Positions 8,659 through 18,255 of a DNA stretch of 47,458 nucleotides are shown here, piece after piece. Origin of the DNA: Melioribacteraceae bacterium (lineage in GTDB: Bacteria; Bacteroidota; Ignavibacteria; Ignavibacteriales; Melioribacteraceae); the NCBI GenBank assembly GCA_021739765.1, contig JAIPBD010000029.1, positions 1 to 47,458 of the forward strand, read 5' to 3'. Each line of letters opens with the position of its first letter. The first letter of the stretch is position 1. A program made the translations under genes and the position numbers. Below the pieces are notes generated by a model. The model was not told the origin of the DNA, did not search any database, and saw only the letters and a program-made list of their open reading frames with translations.

Positions 8659-10617
8659 TTATTCTAACCCACCAACATGTATTATTAAATTATTAAGCAT
8701 TTCTTCTGTAGGATAACCATTGTTTGGTCTTTGTTTTGATGGATAATACCAGGTTGCCCAATCCATGTTTTTGTCACCTTTAATTTTATTTGAAGTATGA
8801 CTTTGAAGAATATCATTAGCTTCATGAATTTTCTCTATAAAGCTATTTAGATCGGTTTGATTTTTCTTTTGGAGATATACTTCCTTTAGGTCAACAGCTT
8901 CTTCAAGTGCATTTTGAAACTCGTAAATTTCTTTCAACAATTCAATTTGCAGTAAAATATGGTCATGATAAAAATAAGATTGATCATCAACCGTGTGTTC
9001 AATTTCATAAGCACGGTTCAGCGCATCGGTAATTTTATCAAGCCGCCAATCAAGTCGTTCGATTAAAACCTCTTCTTTGTTCACATAAAATGACTTCCAT
9101 GCTCCTTGTACTTTTTCATCGCCCAGGTAAGCAATTATTTTTTTGATGTACCATAAAACTTCCACATAGCCCATTCGATCATATTGTGCATCGTGAAAAT
9201 CTTTAAGGATGCGAACCATTTCATTCGAATGCTTAAATCCGAAATAGCGAGTTACCCATTCGTTGTAAAATTTTTCTCCGTCAAAGTTTTCGGGATCATT
9301 CGATACTCTCGCCAATGCTTCAATATTGATCAGAAATAATCTAAATGTTTGACCATTAACTTTAACAATATTATATGCATCGTATTCGCGAAACATTTTT
9401 TTCATCAGTGTCTCGATTTTTACCGGATAAGGATCCATCACAATATGATTTCGCCAAAAACCGGCATGATTATAAATGCCAAACTTATAACCGTATGTAT
9501 CTTCAGGATAAAGCTCAAATCCTCCTTTACCATCATCAGACCAGAGTACGTAATAATCCTTTGGAGGTCTAAATCCCTCATTAAAAAGTCTCATTCCGCT
9601 TGCGTATAATTCAGCTGACTTTGGTGTGTTGGGATAATATATATTCAACAGACTATCTTTAACGCGATAAATTTCCGTAAAAAGCTCTACCAAATTTTCT
9701 CCACAAGAACTCTCGTAAGCAATATCCGCGAATGGATATCGCGGTCGGTATTCTACAAAAATAGAGTCTTTGTACTTAAAGTTTTGTAGCTGGTATTCCC
9801 AGTTTTCGATCCATTTGTCTCTGTTTTCAGAGAAGCACAATTCTACTTGGTCTGTAAAGTCATTTGGATATTTACCCAATCTAAAGTCTTCAACAATTAA
9901 CATTCCCCTTTTTCGGGCATAATTAATCGTACTATCCGCCATCGAACTGGGCAAGAGAACATTGAATTTCAACCTTACTAATGAATCTATCAACTGCTTC
10001 CCGAGGCGAAAGCCTATTTTTCCGACCGGTTCTTCAAGATTCGCAAGCTCATTTTCATCATTTACGAAATATTCCAAATAATCAACTTTGGGTGGGCTGA
10101 TAATCTCATCAGAAACTTGAAGCGGATTAAAGTCAGTATTTTTTTTAGGATTATAACCTGTCCAAAAAGCAAACGGATCAATCCCCAAATTCTTATGTGA
10201 AAATTCAAAAAGGGAATACATACACCCCTCAGGGTCGCTACCTCCGATAATTAATATTTTGCCACCATTGTTTTCTTCAACAACTTGAATTATTCCTCCA
10301 CGTTTACCGGGATTCTCACCGGATAGGTTTATCTTACGCAAGTTTGCCAATTCGTTTATTTTATAATTTGTATTAACAGTTCCGATTAAATAAATGAATC
10401 CATTTTGATTCTTATATTCTTTCTCGGACATTAGCATAACTTTTGATTGGGTGACCCTCTCAAGATCATTTTTCAGATCTTTTGCAGCCAAATATTCTAT
10501 ATCCGTTGATTTATCACCAATAATTAAAATATGCTGATTTGAACTATAATCATGCGCGCTTATCGGGCATAAATCCGATAGAGCCAAAACCAATAATATT
10601 TTAAATAATTTTTTCAT
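8659..10617 (-). CDS. Secreted GH115-like protein (alpha-glucuronidase-like), copy 1
   Basis: This 652-residue protein has a signal peptide (1-21). The N-terminal domain (about 28-160) resembles the alpha-glucuronidase N-terminal fold: 'AAKDLKNDLERVTQSKV', then 'IYLIGT', then 'ILIIGGSDPEGCMYSLFEFS...GIDPFAFWTGY', which parallels 'GSDKRGTIYGIYELS...GVSPWYWW' of GH115. The central barrel has 'YESSCGENLVELF', 'DYYVLWSDDGKGGFELYP' and 'GIYNHAGFW', matching the GH115 order of W-x-DDN-G followed by YYH. Known GH115 enzymes remove 4-O-methyl-glucuronate from xylan and usually exceed 800 residues, so this is a short, divergent relative. The C-terminus bears 'WATWYYPSKQRPNNGYP', also present in the neighbouring paralog. 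It starts two bases after that gene, whose end supplies AAAGGAAG. Glucuronate release is inferred. Confidence 0.68.
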   Translation of the reverse strand: MKKLFKILLVLALSDLCPISAHDYSSNQHILIIGDKSTDIEYLAAKDLKNDLERVTQSKVMLMSEKEYKNQNGFIYLIGTVNTNYKINELANLRKINLSGENPGKRGGIIQVVEENNGGKILIIGGSDPEGCMYSLFEFSHKNLGIDPFAFWTGYNPKKNTDFNPLQVSDEIISPPKVDYLEYFVNDENELANLEEPVGKIGFRLGKQLIDSLVRLKFNVLLPSSMADSTINYARKRGMLIVEDFRLGKYPNDFTDQVELCFSENRDKWIENWEYQLQNFKYKDSIFVEYRPRYPFADIAYESSCGENLVELFTEIYRVKDSLLNIYYPNTPKSAELYASGMRLFNEGFRPPKDYYVLWSDDGKGGFELYPEDTYGYKFGIYNHAGFWRNHIVMDPYPVKIETLMKKMFREYDAYNIVKVNGQTFRLFLINIEALARVSNDPENFDGEKFYNEWVTRYFGFKHSNEMVRILKDFHDAQYDRMGYVEVLWYIKKIIAYLGDEKVQGAWKSFYVNKEEVLIERLDWRLDKITDALNRAYEIEHTVDDQSYFYHDHILLQIELLKEIYEFQNALEEAVDLKEVYLQKKNQTDLNSFIEKIHEANDILQSHTSNKIKGDKNMDWATWYYPSKQRPNNGYPTEEMLNNLIIHVGGLE

Positions 10618-10619
10618 TT

Positions 10620-12638
10620 CTAATTCACTTCCTTTCGCAATACTTTATCCAGCATCTCCTGTTCCGGATAACCATTATTTGGTCTTTGTTTTGAAGGGTA
10701 ATACCATGTCGCCCATTTTTTATTTTTATCTCCCTCAATTCGATTTTGAGTATGAGTTTCTAATAGTTTTTTTGCGATCTTTATTTGATCCATAAATGCT
10801 GTTCGATCCTGATCTGATTTTGTCATCTCATATCGTTCCTTCAGCATAGCCGCATGTTCTAGCGATTTTTGGAATTCATACAATTGTGTCAATAATTCAA
10901 TTTGCAAGATTACATGATCGTGAAAAAAGAAAGCTTGATCATCAACCTTTCCTTCCAATTGATAGGCACGTTCCAATGCCGAACGAATTGTTTTTATTCT
11001 CCAATCGAGATTATCGATCTTGATTTCCTCTTTATCAACATAGAAGGATCTCCATGCTCCTTGAACCTTTTCGTCCTGAAGGTAAGCTATCGATTTTTTG
11101 ATATACCATAATACTTCAACATATCCCATTCTGTCATACTGAGCATAATGGAAATCCTTAAGAATTTGAACTATCTCAGAAGCATGTTTTTCACCAAAAT
11201 ATCTTGTCGTCCATTCGATGTAGAACTTTTCACCATCGTATTTTTCCGGAAAATTTGATACTCTCGCGAGAGCTTCAATATTGAGTAGGAATAACCGAAA
11301 CGTCTGTCCGTTAACTCTAACAGCATTGGTAGCGTTGTACTTTTCGAACATTTCTTTCATCGTTGTATCAATTTTAACAGGATAAGGATCCATTACAACA
11401 TGATTACGCCAAAAACCTGCATGGTTATAAATGCCCATTTTATATCCATCTGTATTTTTCGGATAAACTTCCCACCCACCTGCGCCATCATCAGCCCAAA
11501 AGATATAGTAATCCTTCGGTGGTCGAACACCGTCATTAAAGTCCTGCATCGCCTCCGAGTATAATCCATTTCCTTTAGGTACATTCGGATAATAAACATT
11601 GAGTAAACTATCTTTTACCCTAAACCATTCATTTGCTATTTCCACTATATTTTCGCCGCATGAGCTTTCATAACCTCTATCGGCATATGGATACCGAGCC
11701 CCGTAAATAACAAATATATCCTCCTTAAATCGAAAATTTTTGATCTGATATTCCCAATTTTCCATCCATTCCTTTTTATGTTCTTCGTAACATAATTGGA
11801 CTTGATCTGAAAAATCATTTGGGATTTTCCCTAAACCAAAAGATTGATGCAATAACATTCCTCTTTTGCGGGCATAATTCGCAATACTATCTATCAATGC
11901 ATCATTCGGTTTATAATTAGGCCTCAATTTTTTATAATGCTCCCTGCTAACAAAGCCATGACCACCCAGTTGATTATTAAGATTCAGCACATTAAACCGA
12001 AGTCTTACAATAGCATCGATCAATTCCTTAAAATTTTCAAAATCAATTTCGAGAGGAGGATCTTTAAGATTCGCCAATTCGTCAAAATCATTATTAATAT
12101 ATTCCAAGTACTCCACTAATGGAGGCTCAATGATTTTTTCATCTACAATAAAGGGATTGAAGTCATAATTCTTTTCCGGTTTATACCCGTTCCAGTAAGA
12201 AAACGGATCGACTTTCAAATACTCCGTACAAAAATCGAACAAAGCATAGACAGCACCATTAGCATCGCTGCCTCCAATAACTAAAGCCTTTTTACTACTT
12301 TCCAGATTTACAGTTTTTAATATTCCCCCTCTTTTCCCCGGATTTTCACCGGAAAGTTCTAATTTCCCCTGTTCAACTAATTTTTTAATGTTTTCATTCG
12401 AAGTAGGAGTTCCAATCAGATATATAAATCCGTCCGATTCAAATCTATCGGTTTCCTCCCCCACAAATACTTCACTCTCAGTAACTTCTTTAAGATCATC
12501 TCTAAGATCTAAAGCAGCAAGATATTCTGCATCGGACTTGTTTTTGCCATAATAGATATAGTGTTTTTCATTCTCGTGACTTGTACAGCTTATGGTAAAT
12601 ACCAATATGGTTATCAATAATATTCGCATATAAATCAT
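10620..12638 (-). CDS. GH115-like lipoprotein (alpha-glucuronidase-like), copy 2
   Basis: This 672-residue paralog of the following gene has a lipoprotein signal (VFTISC, lipobox Cys near residue 19) where the other copy has a plain signal peptide. The domain order is the same: a GH67/GH115-type N-terminal domain with 'LVIGGSDANGAVYALFDFC' and 'DPFSYWNGY', a barrel with 'YESSCGENIVEIANEWFRVKD', 'DYYIFWADDGAGGWEVYP', 'GIYNHAGFWRNHVVMDPYP' and 'VNGQTFRLFLLNIEALARVS', and a helical C-terminal part closing with 'KWATWYYPSKQRPNNGYP'. It carries about 20 extra residues around 'LNNQLGGHGFVSREHYKK' that the other copy lacks, possibly a specificity loop. AAGGAAATTAA precedes the ATG. A 75-bp AT-rich gap separates it from the preceding gene. 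GH115-like is my best call; a new family with the same fold is the alternative. Confidence 0.68.
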   Translation of the reverse strand: MIYMRILLITILVFTISCTSHENEKHYIYYGKNKSDAEYLAALDLRDDLKEVTESEVFVGEETDRFESDGFIYLIGTPTSNENIKKLVEQGKLELSGENPGKRGGILKTVNLESSKKALVIGGSDANGAVYALFDFCTEYLKVDPFSYWNGYKPEKNYDFNPFIVDEKIIEPPLVEYLEYINNDFDELANLKDPPLEIDFENFKELIDAIVRLRFNVLNLNNQLGGHGFVSREHYKKLRPNYKPNDALIDSIANYARKRGMLLHQSFGLGKIPNDFSDQVQLCYEEHKKEWMENWEYQIKNFRFKEDIFVIYGARYPYADRGYESSCGENIVEIANEWFRVKDSLLNVYYPNVPKGNGLYSEAMQDFNDGVRPPKDYYIFWADDGAGGWEVYPKNTDGYKMGIYNHAGFWRNHVVMDPYPVKIDTTMKEMFEKYNATNAVRVNGQTFRLFLLNIEALARVSNFPEKYDGEKFYIEWTTRYFGEKHASEIVQILKDFHYAQYDRMGYVEVLWYIKKSIAYLQDEKVQGAWRSFYVDKEEIKIDNLDWRIKTIRSALERAYQLEGKVDDQAFFFHDHVILQIELLTQLYEFQKSLEHAAMLKERYEMTKSDQDRTAFMDQIKIAKKLLETHTQNRIEGDKNKKWATWYYPSKQRPNNGYPEQEMLDKVLRKEVN

Positions 12639-12713
12639 TTAATTTCCTTACTATTAATTATAATTATTCAAAAGATGATAATTGTATTACTATATATACT
12701 AGTATGAAACGTA

Positions 12714-13991
12714 TTATTTTTTCCAGAACTCAATAAAAGGAATAAAACCTTTATCACCGATTTTGAAAAATTTACCATTCATAATATTTTCGAGCTCATG
12801 ATCACCAATTTCCGAAACTTGCCATCGAGGGGTACAATAGAGTGCAAGACCGTCATCCGCAGTAACATAGATTCCTGCAGCACCAAAATGGCCGTACCCT
12901 TTTGGGTCGAGTTGTTTTTGTGCAAACTCTTTGATTTTTATCAGTTGGATAATTGGTTTCGAGATATTTCCATTTTCGAAGCTTAGTTTGAAAAGTCTTG
13001 CAAAACTTCTTTGTGGTCGCATCGGATCCATTTTACTCCCTCCAAGTTTGACACTCGAAAAGCCAAAGAGGAATAGCTCACCATTCTTTTGTTTAACAAA
13101 ATTTACTCCGCTTCCTCCAAATTTGACATTCGATTTTCCGTCAATTGAGAGGGCGGTTTTTTCGTCAATTATTGCCAGCGGTTCTTGGTTAAACCCATCT
13201 AAAAAATTTGTTGAGTTCGATATATACAAATAGGAATGAGTGGTACTTCGTGCAAGCAGAAGGAAAAATCCATCATCCATTCTTACCAAAGCTGCTGCTC
13301 CGGCCTTATCTTCGATCGGATCGCCGGTTCTATCTACAATGAAATTAAATTTTTTGGGTTGCTCCGGATTTGAAACATCATAGAAAAGAATTTGAGAAGA
13401 AACTTTTCCCAGTTCAGCAGAATAATTTTCGGTTGGAACAACAAGTATATCACCGTAGACACTAATTCCACCGGGATGCCAAAGGTATGTACCCGATGGC
13501 AGTTTTATTTTAACTTTGATGTCATAAATTATTCGATCCAACTCATCTGGTTTCTCTGTTTGAGTATCAATATTCGACCCAAATTCACCTATAGCTTTTT
13601 TAGATGTTAAACGTGCAATAAACAAGTTCCCTTCAGGCTCAATCAGATCATCAAAACTTTTACCGCTTCCTATTCCGTATCTTGAAGTATTTCCCAATCT
13701 GGCAATATTCGATCCCGAAATTACAATGTAATTTTTATCTTGAAGTCGTTGCATTCCTTGAAAATGTGTTCTGCCGAAATCATTATCCATATTTAAGGCG
13801 TAATATGGGTAAGGGATAAAACCATCCGACCAAACTCCGAGTTTGTTTCCAATTGTATCTATTTCACTAAGTGATTTTACAACATTAGTTAAAGTTGGGG
13901 CTTCGAATCTGAAATTGGCTTCTTGCCCTGAATTGTATTCACTAAAAATGATTGTGATAATAACGGTTAACAGGATCTTAATTTTATTCAA
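12714..13991 (-). CDS. Secreted protein of unknown function, likely beta-propeller
   Basis: I do not recognise this 425-residue protein. It has a signal peptide (about 1-22). The rest is rich in short beta-strands and glycine turns, with repeated phrases of the type 'hydrophobic-strand, GGS/GxG, DGxxLL' ('DGFFLLLARSTTHSYLYIS', 'NGELFLFGFSSVKLGG', 'DGLALYCTPRWQVS'). That pattern and 'IVISGSNIARLG' suggest a beta-propeller. The start must be TTG at 13991, since the signal peptide begins there and no ATG is near. That TTG overlaps the last eight bases of the GH106 gene, so the two are translationally linked. Its place between rhamnosidase and glucuronidase-like genes suggests a sugar-binding or lyase-type role on the same substrate, which is inference only. 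Confidence 0.6.
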   Translation of the reverse strand: MNKIKILLTVIITIIFSEYNSGQEANFRFEAPTLTNVVKSLSEIDTIGNKLGVWSDGFIPYPYYALNMDNDFGRTHFQGMQRLQDKNYIVISGSNIARLGNTSRYGIGSGKSFDDLIEPEGNLFIARLTSKKAIGEFGSNIDTQTEKPDELDRIIYDIKVKIKLPSGTYLWHPGGISVYGDILVVPTENYSAELGKVSSQILFYDVSNPEQPKKFNFIVDRTGDPIEDKAGAAALVRMDDGFFLLLARSTTHSYLYISNSTNFLDGFNQEPLAIIDEKTALSIDGKSNVKFGGSGVNFVKQKNGELFLFGFSSVKLGGSKMDPMRPQRSFARLFKLSFENGNISKPIIQLIKIKEFAQKQLDPKGYGHFGAAGIYVTADDGLALYCTPRWQVSEIGDHELENIMNGKFFKIGDKGFIPFIEFWKK

Positions 13992-16900
13992 TTTTTACAC
14001 TCACTTTTTTTAAAGGGATTAAATTTACGGGACCGATCAAACCTGATTTTAATTTATTCTTTTCTCTACTAATTGTACCGTCAAGCCACCACCTCGCTGC
14101 TCGTGAATCATAATTATCATCAAGGATATTCCACTGGGCTTCATTAATAATAAGATTTGCAACAACCACCGTTATGTTATTCTGACCTTCGATTAAGAAA
14201 TTTGTTATATCAGACTCGAAGGGTCCCCATGAATGATAAGATGCTAACTTTCCATTAATCCAGATTTCAGCAAAATGATTGACTTCGCCCAAATCCAAGA
14301 TTAACTTTTGATCTTCGCCCAAATAATTATTCGGTACAATAATGGATTTGGAATAAAGTCCTCTGCCCGAATACCAACCTATATTTAGATTTTGCCAGTC
14401 GGTCAGTTCGGTTTCAATACTAGTGCAGAAAATTTGCAGCGGTTTAATTAATCCATAATTTTCATCGAAAATTTCCACAGAAATTTCAATCTCATTTTCC
14501 TTCTCACTTAATAAATGCTGAAAATTCAAACTGTCCTCATTCGGGTTGAATTCTAACAATTGATTATTGATATATATATTATATTCACCAATTATATTTG
14601 GTTTCTTTAGAGCGAAAGCTCCAGGGGGCAAAAACTGTTTATAATTTGCGATGAGCGGAAAACTAATTTTCGAATCCGTTTTGGCTATTTTTCCCCAGCG
14701 ACCTAGAGGAGGAGATGAATATTCAAAAGCATTCTCTACCACTGAACCGTCATCAACTGCCAGCCATGAGTTGTCAGAAATTACTTTCACGATTTCGCCA
14801 TCAGTTAATTCAAAATCAGCCTCGAATAAAAGACCGTTTGTATTTTTAACTTTTACGATTATTTCTGTTTCAGACTGAAACCTGGCTCCATCTAACTCAT
14901 ATCTTTCTACAGTTTTCCAATTATTATCTTTACTGATGAACTCACCGTTAATCATCAATTCGTAAGATTCATCGGCAGTAATAAAAATTTTTGCGTTGGA
15001 AATAGGTTTTTCAAATTCAATCGATTTCTTAAATAATTTGGAGCCCCCTCCTAAATTCCTTCTGTGGAGTTGAGTTTGGTAATAGGTTATCCATTTTGCA
15101 TTCCAGTCACTCAAGTATCGCTGAACACCTTCTTTTTTATTATATAGGTCTTCAATTTTGATTTCCTTCCAGAGTAATGGATTTATTTCATCTCTTAATG
15201 AAGAGTTCAAATTTTCATGGCTCCAAGCAAATTTCATTAAAGGCAATTCTACAATTTGATGCGAGACATTATTAGTCCATTTATAGTCCAATTCTTCAGG
15301 TACGAGTTGAAAGTTCCATTTTCCCTCAATTTCTAGAGATTTTAAATCATTCTCAGCAGGAATTTTTATTTTTTCTTTTTCAAGATTGCCGGTAAGTAAC
15401 TCAACTGATATCGAATCCTTAGATTTACTCCAACCGGTTACCGTTTTTGCGCTTTCTTGCATTGTCATTTTGGGATGGAGAAGATTGCTCTCCTTTATCG
15501 CTTCTGTCTTCGATTCAATACTTCCATCAACAAACGTAAAAACTTTGCTTTCATGTCCTTTCAGGCTTAAAACCAAACATTGATTCCCATTTGCCCCGGT
15601 AAGCCAATTATTTTCTTCTGATATTTCGCCGGTGTACAAATCCCATTTTTCGATATATCTAACACCATCGAATTCGATAACCCAGCTTTTCGTCTCATCC
15701 AATTCATTCATAAAATAAAATATTTCTGCGTCTTTCAATTTTCGTCTATTAAAATTTAATGCTATTTTGTCGCCACTTAAAATATCGAATCCATCATTAA
15801 CCACTATTTCAAGTATTCTTGGTATCTCGTTCAGGTATTGAGTAAAGATTCCGATTCCACCATTAACATTTTTATGCGTACGATAAAAATGTTTAAAGTT
15901 GTCGTCAACTCGAAAATACCTTTTCTGTATTTGACTCGGATCATAACCGAATACTTTCTTAATTATTTCTTTAACCCGACCGTCGTTTGTACCGCCGTGC
16001 ATTGATTTAGAAGGGAGGGGATCCAGGGCTACCACGATTCCGCCATTTTGGTAGAATTCATAAATTTTTTCAGCTTCCTCAAGGCTCAAAACCGGGATAG
16101 CCGGAAGTAATAATACCTTATAATTTGCGTCAAATATTGAGATGAAGCCATCACTAACATCCGATTTTGATAACGAATTTGGATCAATAATATCATAGTC
16201 TATCAAATTATCTAATAAATTTTGTTGGATATTCATAAAATCCGTTTCCTGAATCCTCCTCTCATTTCCATCAGCCCACTGAGCACTTAATGGATGCAAT
16301 AAAGCAACATCGCTGACATGATGGCCTTGTGATAAAACATAAGAAAGCCGCTTTCCATAATCCGCTAAGGGTTTGAAATATTTCCAATAAGGATTGCGGT
16401 AAAACCAACTTGGAGGCGCATCTTCTTGAGTTTCCGGAGTATTCACTTCGTAATGAAATAGATGGGGAATAAAAAAGTTGATGCCGTAGGAAGCTAACAT
16501 CCCTAATCCGTATTTATATTCAGCGAGTGAAATTCCATAACCCCCACCACCCATCGCTTCGCTTCCAACCCGAGTTCGCCCATAATTATGCGCAATAGAA
16601 CTCATTTGTTTTGGTGCATACCAATTTATCAGACGGGGAAAACCATAACGAAAGTCCTCATTATCTGCGGTTGGGATTTGAAGCTGTCCCATAGTTTTAA
16701 AATAATCACCTTGTTTGAAGAAAGAATCGAATCGTTCACCTGTGTGACCCGTTACCCAAATTGAGTGATCTTCGGCCCAATCGGCATATTGTCTAAACCA
16801 TGCGTTTGTATAAAGTTCACTAACAACATCGAAATAATCGGAACGGATTTTTGATGTCTCTTCATCACCATCAAAACTCAGAAGTGGTAAAAAGGGTTTA

Positions 16901-17748
16901 AGATCGTATCCTTTTAGTGTCAGAAACTGTTCTAAGAAGTCGTCAGTCCAAATCAAAGTTCGTATTCTCTGATGGGGGTTCAAATAGATTTCGTCGAAAA
17001 ATATTCCGGGAATTGTTCTTCCAAACTCATTTCCAAATCTTTTATAATATTCTTCATGTGTGAGATCGAGAAAAGTACGAACAGCATCCATATCCATATA
17101 ATCTATTTGTCCGGTTTGATCTAAATGTAAAGAAAAAGCGACGATCAACCATTTCCCATTGGGAACGTTCCAAACCGTTCCATTTTTATTTGTAATATCA
17201 ATCAAAGATGATGTTATTAAAATGCCGTCATGTTTTAGCTTTCCCGCAAAAACGGAAACAATATCTCCTCTGAAATTCAAATTAATTTGCTGCTCGCCAA
17301 TCACTTCCATAAAATCATAGTATAATCCCTTTTTAGTAAATTCTTCGGGATTAACGGCAATAGTTCTTCCACCGGCGCTTCCGCTAGGCCATTTGTCCTC
17401 ATCATATAGATATGTTTGGAAACCAATTCGTTTTGCGTGAGTTACCGAGGTATCCATGGCAACCCAAAATGCATCGGATAAATAAGGAGTCTCGCTTTCT
17501 GTGAGACCTGCTCTTGCGTGGATAAACGCACCATCAATTCCCTTTTCCTTCATTTGATCCATTTGCCATTTCAGTTTATCTGCTTCGAGCTTTCCGTTCC
17601 AAGACCAGAATGGAACAAGACTATATTCTGCAGGTGGATTTGAAAAATTTGATCTTATTTTTTCTATTTGCCCAATTGCGGACGAATAGAGAAATATTAA
17701 TATCAAAAACAAATGTTTATTCAGCCATCTCGTAAGTTTACTCATCAT
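13984..17748 (-). CDS. Large secreted GH106-like alpha-L-rhamnosidase
   Basis: This 1254-residue protein has a signal peptide (about 1-27). 'PFWSWNGKLEADKLKWQMDQMKEKGIDGAFIHARAGL' and 'YLYDEDKWPSGSAGG' (about 115-127) are typical of the GH106 alpha-L-rhamnosidase barrel, as is the long region with 'FFDEIYLNPHQRIRTLIWTDDFLEQF'. GH106 enzymes invert and release terminal rhamnose, notably from rhamnogalacturonan. The C-terminal third holds galactose-binding-like beta-sandwich domains, including a GH2-type sugar-binding module with 'GRGLYSKSIIVPNN' and 'EVNHFAEIWINGKLASYHSWGPFESDIT'. At over 1200 residues it is at the long end of the family. The start is ATG 17748 (ATGATG, so 17745 is possible) behind a strong GAGGAGGG. 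It is the first gene after a 513-bp gap and so probably heads the left-hand hydrolase operon. Confidence 0.78.
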   Translation of the reverse strand: MMSKLTRWLNKHLFLILIFLYSSAIGQIEKIRSNFSNPPAEYSLVPFWSWNGKLEADKLKWQMDQMKEKGIDGAFIHARAGLTESETPYLSDAFWVAMDTSVTHAKRIGFQTYLYDEDKWPSGSAGGRTIAVNPEEFTKKGLYYDFMEVIGEQQINLNFRGDIVSVFAGKLKHDGILITSSLIDITNKNGTVWNVPNGKWLIVAFSLHLDQTGQIDYMDMDAVRTFLDLTHEEYYKRFGNEFGRTIPGIFFDEIYLNPHQRIRTLIWTDDFLEQFLTLKGYDLKPFLPLLSFDGDEETSKIRSDYFDVVSELYTNAWFRQYADWAEDHSIWVTGHTGERFDSFFKQGDYFKTMGQLQIPTADNEDFRYGFPRLINWYAPKQMSSIAHNYGRTRVGSEAMGGGGYGISLAEYKYGLGMLASYGINFFIPHLFHYEVNTPETQEDAPPSWFYRNPYWKYFKPLADYGKRLSYVLSQGHHVSDVALLHPLSAQWADGNERRIQETDFMNIQQNLLDNLIDYDIIDPNSLSKSDVSDGFISIFDANYKVLLLPAIPVLSLEEAEKIYEFYQNGGIVVALDPLPSKSMHGGTNDGRVKEIIKKVFGYDPSQIQKRYFRVDDNFKHFYRTHKNVNGGIGIFTQYLNEIPRILEIVVNDGFDILSGDKIALNFNRRKLKDAEIFYFMNELDETKSWVIEFDGVRYIEKWDLYTGEISEENNWLTGANGNQCLVLSLKGHESKVFTFVDGSIESKTEAIKESNLLHPKMTMQESAKTVTGWSKSKDSISVELLTGNLEKEKIKIPAENDLKSLEIEGKWNFQLVPEELDYKWTNNVSHQIVELPLMKFAWSHENLNSSLRDEINPLLWKEIKIEDLYNKKEGVQRYLSDWNAKWITYYQTQLHRRNLGGGSKLFKKSIEFEKPISNAKIFITADESYELMINGEFISKDNNWKTVERYELDGARFQSETEIIVKVKNTNGLLFEADFELTDGEIVKVISDNSWLAVDDGSVVENAFEYSSPPLGRWGKIAKTDSKISFPLIANYKQFLPPGAFALKKPNIIGEYNIYINNQLLEFNPNEDSLNFQHLLSEKENEIEISVEIFDENYGLIKPLQIFCTSIETELTDWQNLNIGWYSGRGLYSKSIIVPNNYLGEDQKLILDLGEVNHFAEIWINGKLASYHSWGPFESDITNFLIEGQNNITVVVANLIINEAQWNILDDNYDSRAARWWLDGTISREKNKLKSGLIGPVNLIPLKKVSVKIE

Positions 17749-18132
17749 GAATTTTCCCTCCTCAAATCAAATATTAAGACAAATAGAACTGTTGAACTAT
17801 TTATCATTTCAATCGTTGATACACTTGTATGATCACCAATTATATAAACTAATAACAGTGTATCGCTTCCCAATTTTAGAAACTTCAGACTTATAGTCTC
17901 TGCATTTAAATCTTTATTATTAATTATATGTTCAATCATTCTGCGCTGTTAATTATTTTTATGTATTGAATTCTTTCCAAAAGCTCCGATAACAATTACT
18001 ATGCCTCCGACTTCTACCCTTGATATTTTGCTAAGAATACCCCTTTTGGGCGACAAATTTTTGACATCTGTAAACCAAAATCACAATTCAATTCTTGGTA
18101 TTCCGATATAAATTAAAGATATTAAAGACACC

Positions 18133-18144
18133 GCAAACGTCTGC
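18133..18144. promoter_or_regulatory. LacI/PurR-type operator-like palindrome
   Basis: GCAAACGTCTGC is a near-perfect 12-bp palindrome (10 of 12 positions symmetric) with the central ACGT seen in many LacI-family operators; the PurR consensus core is GCAAACGTTTGC, differing here at one base. It lies about 385 bases before the GH106 start and just downstream of a possible promoter, the position expected for a repressor site. No LacI-family gene is in the window, so the regulator would be encoded elsewhere. Confidence 0.4.
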
Positions 18145-18146
18145 AA

Positions 18147-18175
18147 CGCATATTAATTTTTTTTGCATCTATCAA
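18147..18175 (-). promoter_or_regulatory. Candidate sigma-70-like promoter before the GH106 operon
   Basis: On the minus strand TTGATA (18175-18170) is followed after 17 bases by TATGCG (18152-18147). The -35 is good and the -10 only fair. The palindrome at 18133-18144 would overlap the expected transcription start, which fits a repressible promoter. Organisms of this group often use a different -33/-7 consensus (TTTG and TAnnTTTG), and I did not find a clear copy of that here. Confidence 0.2.
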
Positions 18176-18238
18176 CAATTCAGATCGAAATAATAAGCGA
18201 AACTGAATATTGATCGCGCTTTTCTCAATAAATGATTC

Positions 18239-18255
18239 ATCTGCCTTATGCAGAT
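18239..18255 (-). terminator. Short hairpin after the sulfatase gene
   Basis: ATCTGC and GCAGAT form a perfect 6-bp stem around a 5-base loop, beginning seven bases after the sulfatase stop codon on the minus strand. No run of T follows, so it is a weak terminator candidate or an mRNA 3'-end structure. Confidence 0.25.

Noticed and set aside
12696-12705. ATACTAGTAT palindrome in the gap before the second GH115-like gene
   Set aside because: AT-rich, short, and without a known operator resemblance; likely chance.
17745-17939. 64-codon ATG frame before the GH106 gene
   Set aside because: No ribosome binding site, no recognisable family, and its last codons are the strong Shine-Dalgarno of the next gene. 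I treat it as gap sequence.
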